A DNA stretch of 64,000 nucleotides from Acinetobacter pseudolwoffii. GTDB taxonomy: Bacteria > Pseudomonadota > Gammaproteobacteria > Pseudomonadales > Moraxellaceae. Made by a program: the position numbers and the translations under genes. The number at the start of each line of letters is the position of its first letter. The stretch's first letter is position 1. The stretch lies in assembly GCF_002803605.1 (NCBI RefSeq), contig NZ_PHRG01000005.1, positions 148,416 through 212,415 of the forward strand, in the 5' to 3' direction. This document shows positions 15,279-25,534 of this stretch, piece after piece. Below the pieces are notes generated by a model that did not search any database, was not told the origin of the DNA, and saw only the letters and a list, made by a program, of their open reading frames with translations.

Positions 15279-18035
15279 ATGCCTGCAAAGAAAAAATTTA
15301 AAAAAACGATGCTTCATCGCAGTATGGGGTCGCTTATACCACTTCAGAGTGGGACACAGCTGTGTATGAGCATTTTTTTTATGATGTTATCCCATCAGAG
15401 CATGGCACAAACCGAACAGCCTGAAACACCTGTGGCCATTTCTCAGGCAGAAATGGTAGATGAACTGTCCAAAGAAGCGATGCGACAGGGACTGGTCACA
15501 TCTGAAAATGAAGCCACCGAAAAAATTGAAGAAGCGATACAGCCGGAAGCATCTGTCGACAGCATGTTGATGCTGGAGCAACAGCAAAATGCAGGCTCCG
15601 GTCTGGACGTATTTACACCGATCCAGTTCGATGATCTGGAAGAGCTGCCGATCCAGTCCATTGACCAGAACATGGCGAATGAAATTTATCGTGAGGCCGA
15701 GCAAGCCAAGCAGGAAGCACAAAATTATCGCAATACCCAGACCGCTGAAACAGTCGTAGCAGATATCAGTCAGCAAGAGTTACTTGAAATCAATCAGGCA
15801 CCTGTAAATGTCGACCAGTTGATGCAATCGATTCAGGCAGACAGCCAGATTATTGTACAAAATAATGAAGCCGGCATGACTTTGCCAGAAGTAACGGGGC
15901 CACTTGTTGCTGAAGATGAGAAACGTCCCAATATTTTTAAACGACTATTTTATAAAATCCGTCCGCCACGTCAGATCATGACCGCGAGAGTTCCGCGAAT
16001 TAGTGCGGATGTGGTGATTATGAACGGCGAAGGTATTGCGCAAAGCAATGGTATGCTGAATCGTAGAGCTGAGCCTGAAGGCTATCTGAATTTAAGAAAT
16101 AATGTCAAAGCCAAACTGTCCAGTTTTACCCAGGAGTCTTTTGGCGACTTTAATTCCGCTTTGCCACAACTGCGAACCTTGTCCCGACAGGCGGCACAGG
16201 CAGTCGGTTATTACAATGCCCAGTTCAGGTTTGAAAAAATCTCTGATAGTCGCGTTCGGGTTTTTGTCACCCCGAATGAACCTGTGCTGATCACTACACA
16301 AAATCTGGAATTTAGCGGAGCGGGTGCGGAACAGCCGCAATTCCAGGTCATCAGTCTTTTGCCTGAGCAGGAAGAGGGCGATATTTTCAATCACGGCAAT
16401 TATGAACAGACCAAACAACGGATTAATACTGCCGCCAATAACAACGGTTATTTTGATTCATACTGGCGCTTGCATGATGTCAAGATTGCACAGCCACAAA
16501 ATACGGCCGATGTAAATTTACGTTTCGAGACAGGCGAGCGTTACAAGTTGGGCAATGTCGAGTTTAGAATGAGTGATCCTGAAAAGGAATTTCCGCTGGA
16601 TCGTGATGTACTCGAAAGTCTGGTCACCTGGAAAGATGGTGCAGACTATACCTTCTGGCGAGTGAATAGCCTGGCCAATAACCTGACCAACTCGCGCTAT
16701 TTTAACTATACCCTGGTGGATGCAATTCGCCCTGATCCGGTTGACAGGGAGCTGGAGCTGGCACCGGATATTCAAAGCCTGATAGAAGAACAGAAACTTT
16801 CTGAAGATCAGGCGACTGCGACACAGCCTGATCGCTCAGTGGCATCTGCTAAAGAAGTCACTCAAAATGTCGTCGATGAAGACCAGTTTGCCGGTAGCCG
16901 CGATCAGGAAAATCCAAATTTAAGAAGCTTGCGGGTCGAGCAGCAGACCAAAGAAAATGAGCAGGAGCGTTTAAAGGCACAAGCGCGGGAAGAGAAGAAA
17001 GTTCCAGTGATTGTGACTTTAAATGCAGACCGTTTAAACAGTGCTGAACTGGGTCTGGGTTATGGAACAGATACCAATATCCGTCTACGTGGTCAGTACC
17101 GCCGCGCCATTGTAAATAAGCGCGGACATTCTTTTGATGCCAACCTCGAGTTGTCCGGTATCCGGCAGTCCATCGATGGTCGTTATAACATTCCTTATCA
17201 CCATCCGCTGAATGATTATGTCAGTATTGTCGGTGGTTATGAGCGCGAAGAACGTGATGGCGTGGCTCAAGGTGAAGGTCTGCAAATTGAATCGGCAGTG
17301 CTGGGTGTAGACCGGATTATTAAAAACCCGCTGGGTAACTGGCAGCGTACTTTTGGAGCGCGTTACCGTCTGGATCGCTTGAAGCAGAATGGTTCTGTTG
17401 ATTTTAACCAGATTCCGGAAGCGTTTCGCTTTAATACCGAAGATGAACAGCAGTCGTTACTGGTCGGTTATGAAGTTTCACGTACCGATACCGATCGTCG
17501 GGTCAATCCGACCAAGGGTTTCAAGCAGACCTACAAAGTCGAGCTGGGTAGTGAGGTGTTATTGTCTGATGCAGATATGGCGATTGTAAATGCAGGCTGG
17601 CGTTTTATCTATTCATTGGGTGAAAATGCAGATCATCAGTTTGTTGGACGTGCCGATGCCGGTTATATCTTCACTGAAGATTTTGCCAAAGTGCCGTATA
17701 ACCTGAGATATTTCACCGGTGGTGACCAGAGCATTCGTGGTTTTGATTACAAGAGTCTTTCTCCGGAAATTGAAGGCTTTAAAGTCGGTGGTCAGGCCTT
17801 AGGGGTTGCTTCCTTAGAGTATAACTATCAGTTTAGGGAAGGCTGGCGTGCTGCGGTTTTTGCAGATGCCGGAAATGCTTATAATAAAGAGTTCAGTAAT
17901 CCGACCGAATATGGTGCGGGTGTGGGGATACGTTGGGCCTCACCGATTGGACCGATTCGTATCGATGTGGCGACTGGATTGTCTGATGACAATCACCCAA
18001 TTCGTCTGCATTTCTTTATTGGTTCGCAGTTATAA
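15279..18035 (+). CDS. tamA: Outer-membrane translocation and assembly protein TamA, extended form
   Basis: A 918-residue Omp85-family protein. A signal peptide ends near residue 43 (SQSMA-type site, HQSMAQ). It is followed by a Gln/Glu-rich region of about 200 residues with no domain I recognise, then POTRA repeats (about 245-480), then a charged insertion of about 85 residues rich in E, Q, D and K (about 483-570), and then the 16-strand barrel with GLGYGTDTNIRLRGQY, the RGF motif (GGDQSIRGFDYKSL) and a C-terminal strand. E. coli TamA is only about 577 residues. With TamB it helps place autotransporters and other proteins or lipids in the outer membrane. tamB follows after 36 bases. Confidence 0.92.
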   Translation: MPAKKKFKKTMLHRSMGSLIPLQSGTQLCMSIFFMMLSHQSMAQTEQPETPVAISQAEMVDELSKEAMRQGLVTSENEATEKIEEAIQPEASVDSMLMLEQQQNAGSGLDVFTPIQFDDLEELPIQSIDQNMANEIYREAEQAKQEAQNYRNTQTAETVVADISQQELLEINQAPVNVDQLMQSIQADSQIIVQNNEAGMTLPEVTGPLVAEDEKRPNIFKRLFYKIRPPRQIMTARVPRISADVVIMNGEGIAQSNGMLNRRAEPEGYLNLRNNVKAKLSSFTQESFGDFNSALPQLRTLSRQAAQAVGYYNAQFRFEKISDSRVRVFVTPNEPVLITTQNLEFSGAGAEQPQFQVISLLPEQEEGDIFNHGNYEQTKQRINTAANNNGYFDSYWRLHDVKIAQPQNTADVNLRFETGERYKLGNVEFRMSDPEKEFPLDRDVLESLVTWKDGADYTFWRVNSLANNLTNSRYFNYTLVDAIRPDPVDRELELAPDIQSLIEEQKLSEDQATATQPDRSVASAKEVTQNVVDEDQFAGSRDQENPNLRSLRVEQQTKENEQERLKAQAREEKKVPVIVTLNADRLNSAELGLGYGTDTNIRLRGQYRRAIVNKRGHSFDANLELSGIRQSIDGRYNIPYHHPLNDYVSIVGGYEREERDGVAQGEGLQIESAVLGVDRIIKNPLGNWQRTFGARYRLDRLKQNGSVDFNQIPEAFRFNTEDEQQSLLVGYEVSRTDTDRRVNPTKGFKQTYKVELGSEVLLSDADMAIVNAGWRFIYSLGENADHQFVGRADAGYIFTEDFAKVPYNLRYFTGGDQSIRGFDYKSLSPEIEGFKVGGQALGVASLEYNYQFREGWRAAVFADAGNAYNKEFSNPTEYGAGVGIRWASPIGPIRIDVATGLSDDNHPIRLHFFIGSQL

Positions 18036-18071
18036 AACATCATTTTTTTAAAATAGTTATTTGGGTACATC

Positions 18072-21000
18072 ATGGTCGAGAACCAACCACAGCCAGAACA
18101 ACAACCACAAGATAGCGTTGTGCCGAAAAAGCGCCGTATATTGAGAAGTATCCTGTTGTCGGTACTTTTCTCACTCATTTTCCTGCTCTCTGTGCTGGCG
18201 CTGCTGTTTTCGACCAATCAGGGCAGTAAGTTCCTGCTAGATCAGGTATTACAACGCCAGCAAATTATTCATTATGAATATGAAGGCGGAAATTTATGGC
18301 GTGGAATTATTCTTAAAAATGTGCTGGTCAGCCTGAAACCGGTCGATGTCAAAATTGATCGTGCTGATGTAAAACTGGGCTGGCGGGCGATCATCAAAAA
18401 AGAAATTCATCTGAATGAAGCAGATGTCCGTAACCTGCAAATTATTAATAAAACTCCGTCTAGCAGCGAACCTTTCAAGTTCAATGCCATCCGTTTGCCT
18501 TTTGTGCTGCGCGTCGATCATCTGCTGCTTGATCATCTGGTGATTAAAACCCAAACCACGGCAGTTGATTTTTATAATATCGAATTAAATGATGCGCTCT
18601 GGTCTGGTACCGAATTAAACTTTGAAGATTCCCGCATGGATATGGGTTATCTCTCGGTGCGTGAAGCGACGGGTAAAATGCAGTTTGAAGGCAAATATCC
18701 ACTGGATGCCCGCGCAATCGTCAATCTGCCTTCTTTAAGAGACAGCTTGAATATTCATGATATTCAGGTTCGGGCGCGTGGCACGCTGGATACGATTCAG
18801 GCAGGCGTAGCGACCAATACACCCGATTTATTAACCGGTTGGGCCATCGTACATCCAATGCGGCCCCAGGTGCCGATGCGTGGCGAGTTAAAATTTAAGG
18901 ATTATAACTGGCCGATTCTGACTGAGCAGAAACTGTTTACGAAAGACGGGATTGCCGAGTTCAATGGAGATATCGATCGTCTGGACTTGAACGTCCGTAC
19001 CGACCTGATCGGTGAAAATATTCCACAAGGCCAGTATAACGCGGTGATGTATACCGATCTGGTCAATCAGCTCAATATTACCGATCTGAATGGCCAGCTG
19101 ATGAAAGGTGCGGTTAGCCTTGCCGGGACAGTGGGCTGGAACGAACAGGTAAGCTGGGATCTGAACGGACGATTAAACGGAATTGATCCTAAGCATGAAC
19201 GTATCCCGCAAGTCGTACAAGACTTTTTACCACCTAGCCTGGATGGCAATATTGCCTCAAAAGGCAATCTGGAAAATGGCCTGCATCTGACGGCGCTGGT
19301 AGATTTTGACCGTTATGAAACTTGGAATATCAAACTGGATCAGAATCCGGTTAAAGACAATAAAGCACAACCGATTCTTCTGGATGTTGCCTGGCAAAAT
19401 ATCGACCGCGCCGTACCCTATGTCGGCTGGCTCAGCAGTCAGTCTGGCGATGTGAAACTGGCACTGGTCGAAGGCCAGCAGAATATTCATGTGGCAACCA
19501 AAGTCGAACAGCACGAACAAGGTCTTCTGCCAGCAGGCATGTATCAGGCCAAACTGGATCTGAAAAATAATATTCTAAATGTGCCGAGCTTCAATTATAG
19601 CGCCAATGCACAGGCAGGTAGCTTAAGCGGTCATGCGCGAATTGAACTGCCACAAGAAAAACGCCAGTTGAAATGGACTGCATTATTAAACGCCAAGGAC
19701 TTAAATACCCGAAGTCTGGCTGCGGCTTCACCGATAGACCGTTTAAATGGCCAGATCAAGGCCAATGGCTATGCACAACCCAATCAGCAGATTATTAAAC
19801 TGTCTAATGTAGACCTGACTGGGCGCCTGGCAGAACAGAACGAAACAGTACGTCTGACCGGTAACAGTACCATTGCTTTATTATTCCATAATGAAAAAGC
19901 CGGCGGTGGTTTTAGAGGCTATGCAGTCAATTATGATGGGGCTTTAAATGCCAGTCAGTTGCAAGCCAGTCAGGGAATCCTGAAACTGCGTGTTTCAGGT
20001 ACACCAGAAGTATTGAGAGTCAATGAATTGCGTCATGATGGTATCGCTGGCAAGATTAATGCCAATGGTCTGGTGAATCTGGCAAATGGTATTGGCTGGG
20101 ATATTAACGCTTCATTAATCCGCTTTAAGCCGCAATATTTTAATGCCAACCTGAAAGGCGAGTTGTCGGGCAATGTAAAAACCCAAGGGGTTTGGTCAGA
20201 TGCCTTAAAACGCATTCAGATCCAGCGTTTGAATCTGGCCGGTATGTTAAATAACAAGCCGGTACGAGGCACAGGTAATTTATCAGTCATTATTAATTCA
20301 AATCAGCGTGGTTTTGTCCCAGAGCAGTTTGAAGCCAATAACCTGTTCCTGTCTTATGCCAGCAACCAGATTCAGGCCACTGGCAATGCGCAGAATCTGC
20401 AACTCAAAGTCAACGCACCAGCATTGTATGAGTTATATCCGGGCTTAAGAGGTCGTGCACAGGGCTATATCAATATGCAGGCGCAGCCACGTTTGCAGGC
20501 TTCGGCAAATCTTTCGATTGATAATTTTGCCTTTAAAAACCTGATGAGTGTGCAAAAAATTCGTGTCCGCGGACAGTTGCCAACATCGCAAAGCACACCA
20601 ACTTTATTGACCGCGACAATGGATCGCTTGCGTAGCGGTTCACGGGAAATTGTACGCGGGGAAATATCACTTGCCGGTACTCGTGCGGCGCATATCCTTA
20701 AAGTTCAGGCAGAAAATAAACTGTCAAAATTCTTTGTGCAGCTGGCCGGTGGCTTTAATGCACAAAATAACTGGCTGGGTCAGATTCAAAAAGGTGATTT
20801 TGACTCTTTGCGTGCTCATTTAGTACAGCGTCAAAATGCGGCAGTGATTTATAATGCGGCCCAGTCTGATCTGTTTGTCGGTGCACATTGCTGGATGAGT
20901 CAGCAAAGCCAGTTGTGTTTTGATCAACCGATTCGGGTCAATAAAACCCGTGGCAGCGTATCCTTTGTGACCCAAAACCTGGATCTGGATGATTTCAGTG

Positions 21001-22595
21001 CATTCCTGCCTGAAGGGCTGGCATTGACCGGTAAAGTGAACGGTTATGCCAAGGCAGCCTGGGCGCAAGGTGCTAAACCAAAAATCGATGCGCGTCTGGT
21101 CACCCGAAGTGGTGTGGTCGGCTTATCTTCGGAAGACCCGGATTATTTAGGTTCTACCCTAAAATATGATGAAGTGGGTCTGGTGGCAAAAAGTGTCGCA
21201 GAAGGCTTACAAGTTCGACTGGATGTAAAAACTCCGGATATCGGGACAGGGTATGCCAATGTCATTATTGATCCATATCGGGACAGTAAACCGATGCGTG
21301 GCGAAATTGCCTTTAATCAGGTGCAGCTTAAAGTCTTTAAACCCTTTATTCAGGACATCCGTAATCTGGATGGCACCTTGTCCTATGCCGGAAAAGTGAG
21401 TGGAACCTTAACTGATCCTTTGCTGGAAGGTGAGGTTCGAGTCAAAGATGCTTCGATCAGCATGATCTCCTTGCCGGTGAATCTGACCAATGTGCAGTTG
21501 TATTCATCGATACGTCAGAATTCTGCCAGTATTAATGGTGCATTTAACAGTGGTCGTGGCGTGGGTAAATTGACCGGTTCAGTCGACTGGAAAGGTGATC
21601 CGCGAGTACAGTTAAAACTGCAAGGTGAAAATCTGCTGATTCGTCAGGCACCTTTAATTACTGCCGTGGTTACGCCCGATTTAACCTTGGACATGTATCC
21701 ATTCAATAAAAAGCTGAGTCTAAGTGGTACGGTTGATGTGCCACGTGCACTAATTTCTATGCCTGAAGCCTCAGAACCTGTGGTCGGACTTTCTTCAGAT
21801 GTACGTGTGGTGCGTGAAGGTGATGACCAGCTGGCTATTCTCAAATCGGCCCGTCCTTGGGATATTCGGGCTGATGTGGCGGTTTCTCTGGGTAATCAAG
21901 TGATATTTCAGGGCTTTGATAGCCGTATTCCGCTATTGGGCCGGGTCAATCTGTCACAGCGGGGTCTGGAAACTGCGATGCGTGCCAATGGTGCGATCGG
22001 GGTATCACAGCGGGTGAAAATCGAAGCTTATGGTCAGAGTCTGGATCTGAACCGTGCCATTGCCCGTTTTAATGGTGAGTTGACCAATCCGACGCTGGAT
22101 GTTGATGCCAATAAGTCGGTTCAGGGAAGTACGGTCGGGGTACGGGTGACGGGCACTGCTTCAAGTTCAAATATTCAGATTTATAATGATGCTGGCTTGT
22201 CAGAGCAGGAAGCTTTAAATGCCTTGATTACTGGTCGTATCAACGAAGGTGCATCCGGTTTAAGTCAGGCTGAAGGATTCAGATCTGATGTGAATAATAC
22301 CATTGCCGCAGCAGGTATCAGTCTGGGCCTGGGTGGAACCCGCGCGCTCACCAACCAGATTGGACGGACGTTTGGCTTGAGTGGTTTGGCACTAGATGCA
22401 CAAGGAACAGGGGATGATACCCAGGTGTCGGTGACCGGCTATATTACCCCTGATTTATATCTTCGTTATGGTGTTGGGGTGTTTACCCCGGTGAACAAGC
22501 TGACTTTACGTTATCAGGTGAATCAGCGTCTTTACTTGGAAGCGAGTCAGTCCTTAGAACGTGCAATTGACTTGTTCTATAACTGGCGTTTCTAA
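18072..22595 (+). CDS. tamB: Translocation and assembly module protein TamB
   Basis: A 1507-residue AsmA-like inner-membrane-anchored protein. A Pro/Gln-rich cytoplasmic tail (residues 1-20) and basic stretch precede a single membrane helix (about 27-50), followed by a very long periplasmic beta-rich body and the C-terminal DUF490/TamB domain in the last 300 residues (LSEQEALNALITGR, then QVSVTGYITPDLYLRYGVGV). It forms a hydrophobic groove bridging to TamA and is implicated in phospholipid or protein transport to the outer membrane. It is longer than the E. coli protein (about 1260). The order and spacing with tamA indicate an operon. Confidence 0.93.
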   Translation: MVENQPQPEQQPQDSVVPKKRRILRSILLSVLFSLIFLLSVLALLFSTNQGSKFLLDQVLQRQQIIHYEYEGGNLWRGIILKNVLVSLKPVDVKIDRADVKLGWRAIIKKEIHLNEADVRNLQIINKTPSSSEPFKFNAIRLPFVLRVDHLLLDHLVIKTQTTAVDFYNIELNDALWSGTELNFEDSRMDMGYLSVREATGKMQFEGKYPLDARAIVNLPSLRDSLNIHDIQVRARGTLDTIQAGVATNTPDLLTGWAIVHPMRPQVPMRGELKFKDYNWPILTEQKLFTKDGIAEFNGDIDRLDLNVRTDLIGENIPQGQYNAVMYTDLVNQLNITDLNGQLMKGAVSLAGTVGWNEQVSWDLNGRLNGIDPKHERIPQVVQDFLPPSLDGNIASKGNLENGLHLTALVDFDRYETWNIKLDQNPVKDNKAQPILLDVAWQNIDRAVPYVGWLSSQSGDVKLALVEGQQNIHVATKVEQHEQGLLPAGMYQAKLDLKNNILNVPSFNYSANAQAGSLSGHARIELPQEKRQLKWTALLNAKDLNTRSLAAASPIDRLNGQIKANGYAQPNQQIIKLSNVDLTGRLAEQNETVRLTGNSTIALLFHNEKAGGGFRGYAVNYDGALNASQLQASQGILKLRVSGTPEVLRVNELRHDGIAGKINANGLVNLANGIGWDINASLIRFKPQYFNANLKGELSGNVKTQGVWSDALKRIQIQRLNLAGMLNNKPVRGTGNLSVIINSNQRGFVPEQFEANNLFLSYASNQIQATGNAQNLQLKVNAPALYELYPGLRGRAQGYINMQAQPRLQASANLSIDNFAFKNLMSVQKIRVRGQLPTSQSTPTLLTATMDRLRSGSREIVRGEISLAGTRAAHILKVQAENKLSKFFVQLAGGFNAQNNWLGQIQKGDFDSLRAHLVQRQNAAVIYNAAQSDLFVGAHCWMSQQSQLCFDQPIRVNKTRGSVSFVTQNLDLDDFSAFLPEGLALTGKVNGYAKAAWAQGAKPKIDARLVTRSGVVGLSSEDPDYLGSTLKYDEVGLVAKSVAEGLQVRLDVKTPDIGTGYANVIIDPYRDSKPMRGEIAFNQVQLKVFKPFIQDIRNLDGTLSYAGKVSGTLTDPLLEGEVRVKDASISMISLPVNLTNVQLYSSIRQNSASINGAFNSGRGVGKLTGSVDWKGDPRVQLKLQGENLLIRQAPLITAVVTPDLTLDMYPFNKKLSLSGTVDVPRALISMPEASEPVVGLSSDVRVVREGDDQLAILKSARPWDIRADVAVSLGNQVIFQGFDSRIPLLGRVNLSQRGLETAMRANGAIGVSQRVKIEAYGQSLDLNRAIARFNGELTNPTLDVDANKSVQGSTVGVRVTGTASSSNIQIYNDAGLSEQEALNALITGRINEGASGLSQAEGFRSDVNNTIAAAGISLGLGGTRALTNQIGRTFGLSGLALDAQGTGDDTQVSVTGYITPDLYLRYGVGVFTPVNKLTLRYQVNQRLYLEASQSLERAIDLFYNWRF

Positions 22596-22696
22596 TCATA
22601 AGGACAGATAAATATTTTTAAATGATTGCTAGATTTCATTAGATATCTTTAATTGATCAAAAAATGTTCAATTTATTCATATTTAAATAGATGCTG

Positions 22697-22756
22697 AAAA
22701 TACCCTCATCCTTCTGGGATGAGAAGCACTGCTTCGCAAGAGGATGAGGGTATTTT
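22697..22756. repeat. Long perfect palindrome after tamB
   Basis: A perfect 16-bp stem, AAAATACCCTCATCCT against AGGATGAGGGTATTTT, encloses two smaller hairpins (one being GAAGCA-C-TGCTTC). The right arm ends in T-rich sequence, so it may terminate tamA-tamB. The gap to the next gene is 335 bases and holds nothing else that I can recognise. The inner GAAGCA motif recurs at 45173-45254. Confidence 0.6.
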
Positions 22757-22930
22757 ATTTATAATGATTAAAAAATGACTTATCAAAGAACGCTAGTATC
22801 TATTGATATGTATCTGGCTTGAAAACCGCAATATAGACCCGGTTACACAAATGATCATGCTTGACCCTTGAATGAAACGATCAAATGTTTGAGCATGATA
22901 TTTTCTGGGTTATAGAAGTGATGGATCGCC

Positions 22931-23131
22931 ATGATAGATGAAGAAAAGCCGTTAAACTTCGATGATGACAATGAGCCTCAAGATTTCGAAGATGAAGAGT
23001 TTATCGATGATAAGAAAGAGGATGAGCTGTACAACACGATTACCAAAGATGGTTCAAGTGTTGATCCTGCAGATGATGGCACGCGGCATATTCGCCCTGA
23101 AGATGGTAATCCCATAGAAGTTGAAGAGTAA
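22931..23131 (+). CDS. Small highly acidic protein, 66 aa
   Basis: No family is recognised. More than a third of the residues are Asp or Glu, with almost no aromatic residues, no signal peptide and no membrane span, which suggests a disordered cytoplasmic protein. GGAT stands about 6 bases before the ATG and a good terminator follows within 10 bases of the stop, which supports a real monocistronic gene. Confidence 0.65.
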   Translation: MIDEEKPLNFDDDNEPQDFEDEEFIDDKKEDELYNTITKDGSSVDPADDGTRHIRPEDGNPIEVEE

Positions 23132-23137
23132 AGAAAA

Positions 23138-23164
23138 AAGTCCAATTCAATATTGGGCTTTTTA
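23138..23164 (+). terminator. Terminator of the acidic small protein gene
   Basis: An AGTCCAAT/ATTGGGCT stem (one G-T pair) is preceded by A residues and followed by five T residues. Confidence 0.75.
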
Positions 23165-23408
23165 TGTTCGTGATTTTCTTTGTCATGAAGTACAGTGCTT
23201 TGGGTATACACCTGTAGAAGCAATGAATATCAGAATTTAAGCGCAATGGGCTGCAAAAAAGTTGTGAAATATGGCTGAAATTATGTTTCTGTTACATCCT
23301 TAAGAAAAATGAATGAAGCAATAAATCAGCGCTAAAATATAAAAAATCAATCAAATCAGATCATAATAAATTGAAAATCAATAAAGCCTTAATAAAATTA
23401 GGTGTATA

Positions 23409-23648
23409 TTGAAAGTACAATTTCACTCATCAGAGTATGTTCGCATGGCGACTAAATTTATAATCCGTTTTGCAATGATTCTATTCGCTGTACTTATTTT
23501 GACTGCGCTTTCGATTCAATTTTTCTTTGATCCAGAAGTGACTGTGGTTTTATGGATCTTCGCTGTACCCTTTATTCTGGGGGTGCCAATTTTAGCCTCT
23601 GTCGTATTGGCAAGTAATGAGGAACTGGATATTCATAGCGTAAATTAA
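23409..23648 (+). CDS. Small two-span membrane protein
   Basis: The product has up to 79 residues and two clear membrane helices (FIIRFAMILFAVLILTALSI and VVLWIFAVPFILGVPILASVV) separated by a short loop with FFFDPEV. No named family is recognised. The start is uncertain: a TTG at 23409 has AGGTG only 4 bases upstream, while the ATG at 23445 (67 residues) has no visible ribosome site. The gene has its own terminator. Confidence 0.65.
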   Translation: MKVQFHSSEYVRMATKFIIRFAMILFAVLILTALSIQFFFDPEVTVVLWIFAVPFILGVPILASVVLASNEELDIHSVN

Positions 23649-23654
23649 ATTGAA

Positions 23655-23682
23655 AAAAGCCCTCATTTTTTGAGGGTTTTTT
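23655..23682 (+). terminator. Terminator of the two-span membrane protein gene
   Basis: A CCCTCA/TGAGGG stem, A-rich before and followed by a run of T residues. Confidence 0.8.
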
Positions 23683-23736
23683 ATGATATAAAGATGCTTA
23701 AATAGCCTAAGCTACTCAACTAGAGTCATTCAATCA

Positions 23737-23931
23737 CTAATCTTTAAATGTGTCATTTAGCGCACTTTGCACCGCTTCAACACGTGCCTTGCAGGCTTTA
23801 TAGGCGCTCATGGATTCTTCCACGATTTTCATCAGATTATCAATGTCCGGTTCTTGCTGAGATTCGAGCAATTCCGCATTCTTTTTCAAGATGTCATAGC
23901 CTTGCTGGAAGCTTAAAGTATCATGAGTCAT
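23737..23931 (-). CDS. xseB: Exodeoxyribonuclease VII small subunit
   Basis: A 64-residue XseB: LSFQQGYDILKKNAELLESQ, IDNLMKIVEESMSAYKACK and a helical end, as in the family's two-helix hairpin. It binds XseA in an XseA1:XseB6-type complex that degrades single-stranded DNA to acid-soluble fragments. The ATG at 23931 lies 11 bases inside the end of xseA; longer in-frame codons upstream belong to xseA DNA and are not used. The frame is intact although its partner gene is frameshifted. Confidence 0.88.
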   Translation of the reverse strand: MTHDTLSFQQGYDILKKNAELLESQQEPDIDNLMKIVEESMSAYKACKARVEAVQSALNDTFKD

Positions 23932-25184
23932 GGGGAAGTACCTGTATAAGTTGTGCTGAAAAAATGCCATCCTGCAGTTCTACCTGAACCGGATCGCTGG
24001 GCTGAATCTGGTTGATAGAACCCACCACATGTTCTTGCTGACGTACGATGGCATAACCTTTCGATAAAACATGTCGTGGGTTTTGCAATAGCGTTTCCCG
24101 CATCAGGGCATCTAGCTGCTGATTGATTAGTTGGGTATGTTGCTGAGCCAGACTGGAGGTATTGGCCTTGATCTGTTGCAGACGTTGCAGGGCATCCATA
24201 ATTTGGCTGTTGGCCAGACTTTGAATGAGTTTTAAGAATTGATCATTCTGATTTTGGTAGGCCTGAATTTGCTGTTGAGATAAACGCTGAATCCGCTGTA
24301 AATAATTCAAGACATCTTGTGTGAGTTCGACTATATGATTGCGAATTCCGGCGATGACTTTACTCGGAGTATCAAAGGAGCGATGCGCAATCTCATCCAG
24401 AATGGTGTGGTCTTTTTCATGTCCGATGCCCACCCAAATCGGAACCGAGCGTTTACAGAGCAGGGCAGCCAGATCATAATCATTTAAATAAGCCAGATCA
24501 TTGACTGCTCCGCCACCCCGAATAATGACGATTAAATCTGGCGCAGTGTCATAGGTTTTCGCCCATTGTTTCAGAGCTTGTGCCAGACTCTGCATAATGC
24601 TTTGCGGGGCAGAATTTCCCTGAAAAGTCGCAGTGTGATAGATAAACTCGCAAACTTGCGCACGATGTAGTGCATCGGCATCTTTTCTGAAATCTCCGAG
24701 ACCTGCTGCGTTTTCGGGAGCAATCACTAAAATTCGGTTCAAATCAAAAGGGCTGGGCAGGTTTCTATTACGCTGAATCAGCGCTTAGCCTGTCAATAAT
24801 CTGCTGATAACGCCGGGCAATATCACCCAAGGTATAACCCGAGTCAATCTCGACGATATTTAAAGAAAAACCATATTGTGGATCAAAATTGGCTTGGACT
24901 TTAATCAGAACTTTGAGATCACGACTTAATTCAATCCCGCTTTCACGTTCAAATTGAGTGACAATTTTCTGGGCGCTAAATTTCCAGATGGTGGCTCGGC
25001 AACTGGCAATGACCTGATCGCTATCAGCCTCTTTTTCTGCCAGTTCCAGATAATAATGACCTGCTTTGGTACTAAGGTTGCGAATCTCAGCTTTGACCCA
25101 TACCGGCGTATCGAAAGTGAGTTTGACCGCTTCCTGAACTGTCGCAAGATATTCCTTGAGGGAGAGTTGGAGATCGTCTGTCAT
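23921..25184 (-). pseudogene. xseA: Exodeoxyribonuclease VII large subunit, frameshifted
   Basis: The gene is split between two frames. The first part (25184 to 24768) encodes the OB-fold DNA-binding domain, LSLKEYLATVQEAV through PVWVKAEIRNLS to GDIARRYQQIIDRL, then runs into a stop as SADSA. The second part, open from 24784, continues with LIQRNRNLPSPFDLNRILVI, the catalytic-domain block IIVIRGGGAVNDL-like (seen as IVIIRGGGAVNDL), GIGHEKDHTILD and the long helical tail. Together they cover the whole family length (about 421 codons). The shift is +1, or a loss of 2, 5 or 8 bases, near 24784-24790, and not in a homopolymer. The start is the ATG at 25184. Confidence 0.85.
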
Positions 25185-25534
25185 GCCAGTATAAAGTTTA
25201 AAATTCAATCAAATAGTAAATCAATCTGCTCAAGATCACAAATCTAAAAATGCAGTCACTTAAACTTTATGTAATGACATTGTGTTGATGATGGAATGAA
25301 GAATCACTTCATTGAGAACGTTAAATTCGTATTCGTTTCAATTTAAACAGATTCCCTGCATCTCTATCTTCATCAATCAAATAGTTGGCAAGATAGCAAT
25401 ACTGAATTTAGCAATACTTTTATTATTAAACCTTATTGAAGGTATTTGATTAACAATGTACACAGACTTGTGCCTGGCAAGGACAAGGAAATATGCTAAA
25501 TTGGTGAAGAATTATTGAAGAAGAATAGGCTCTC

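Noticed and set aside
24768..24790. Programmed frameshift in xseA
   Set aside because: There is no slippery heptamer or nearby stop-stimulating pattern, and several codons of the family's linker appear to be missing, so mutation or sequencing error is more likely.
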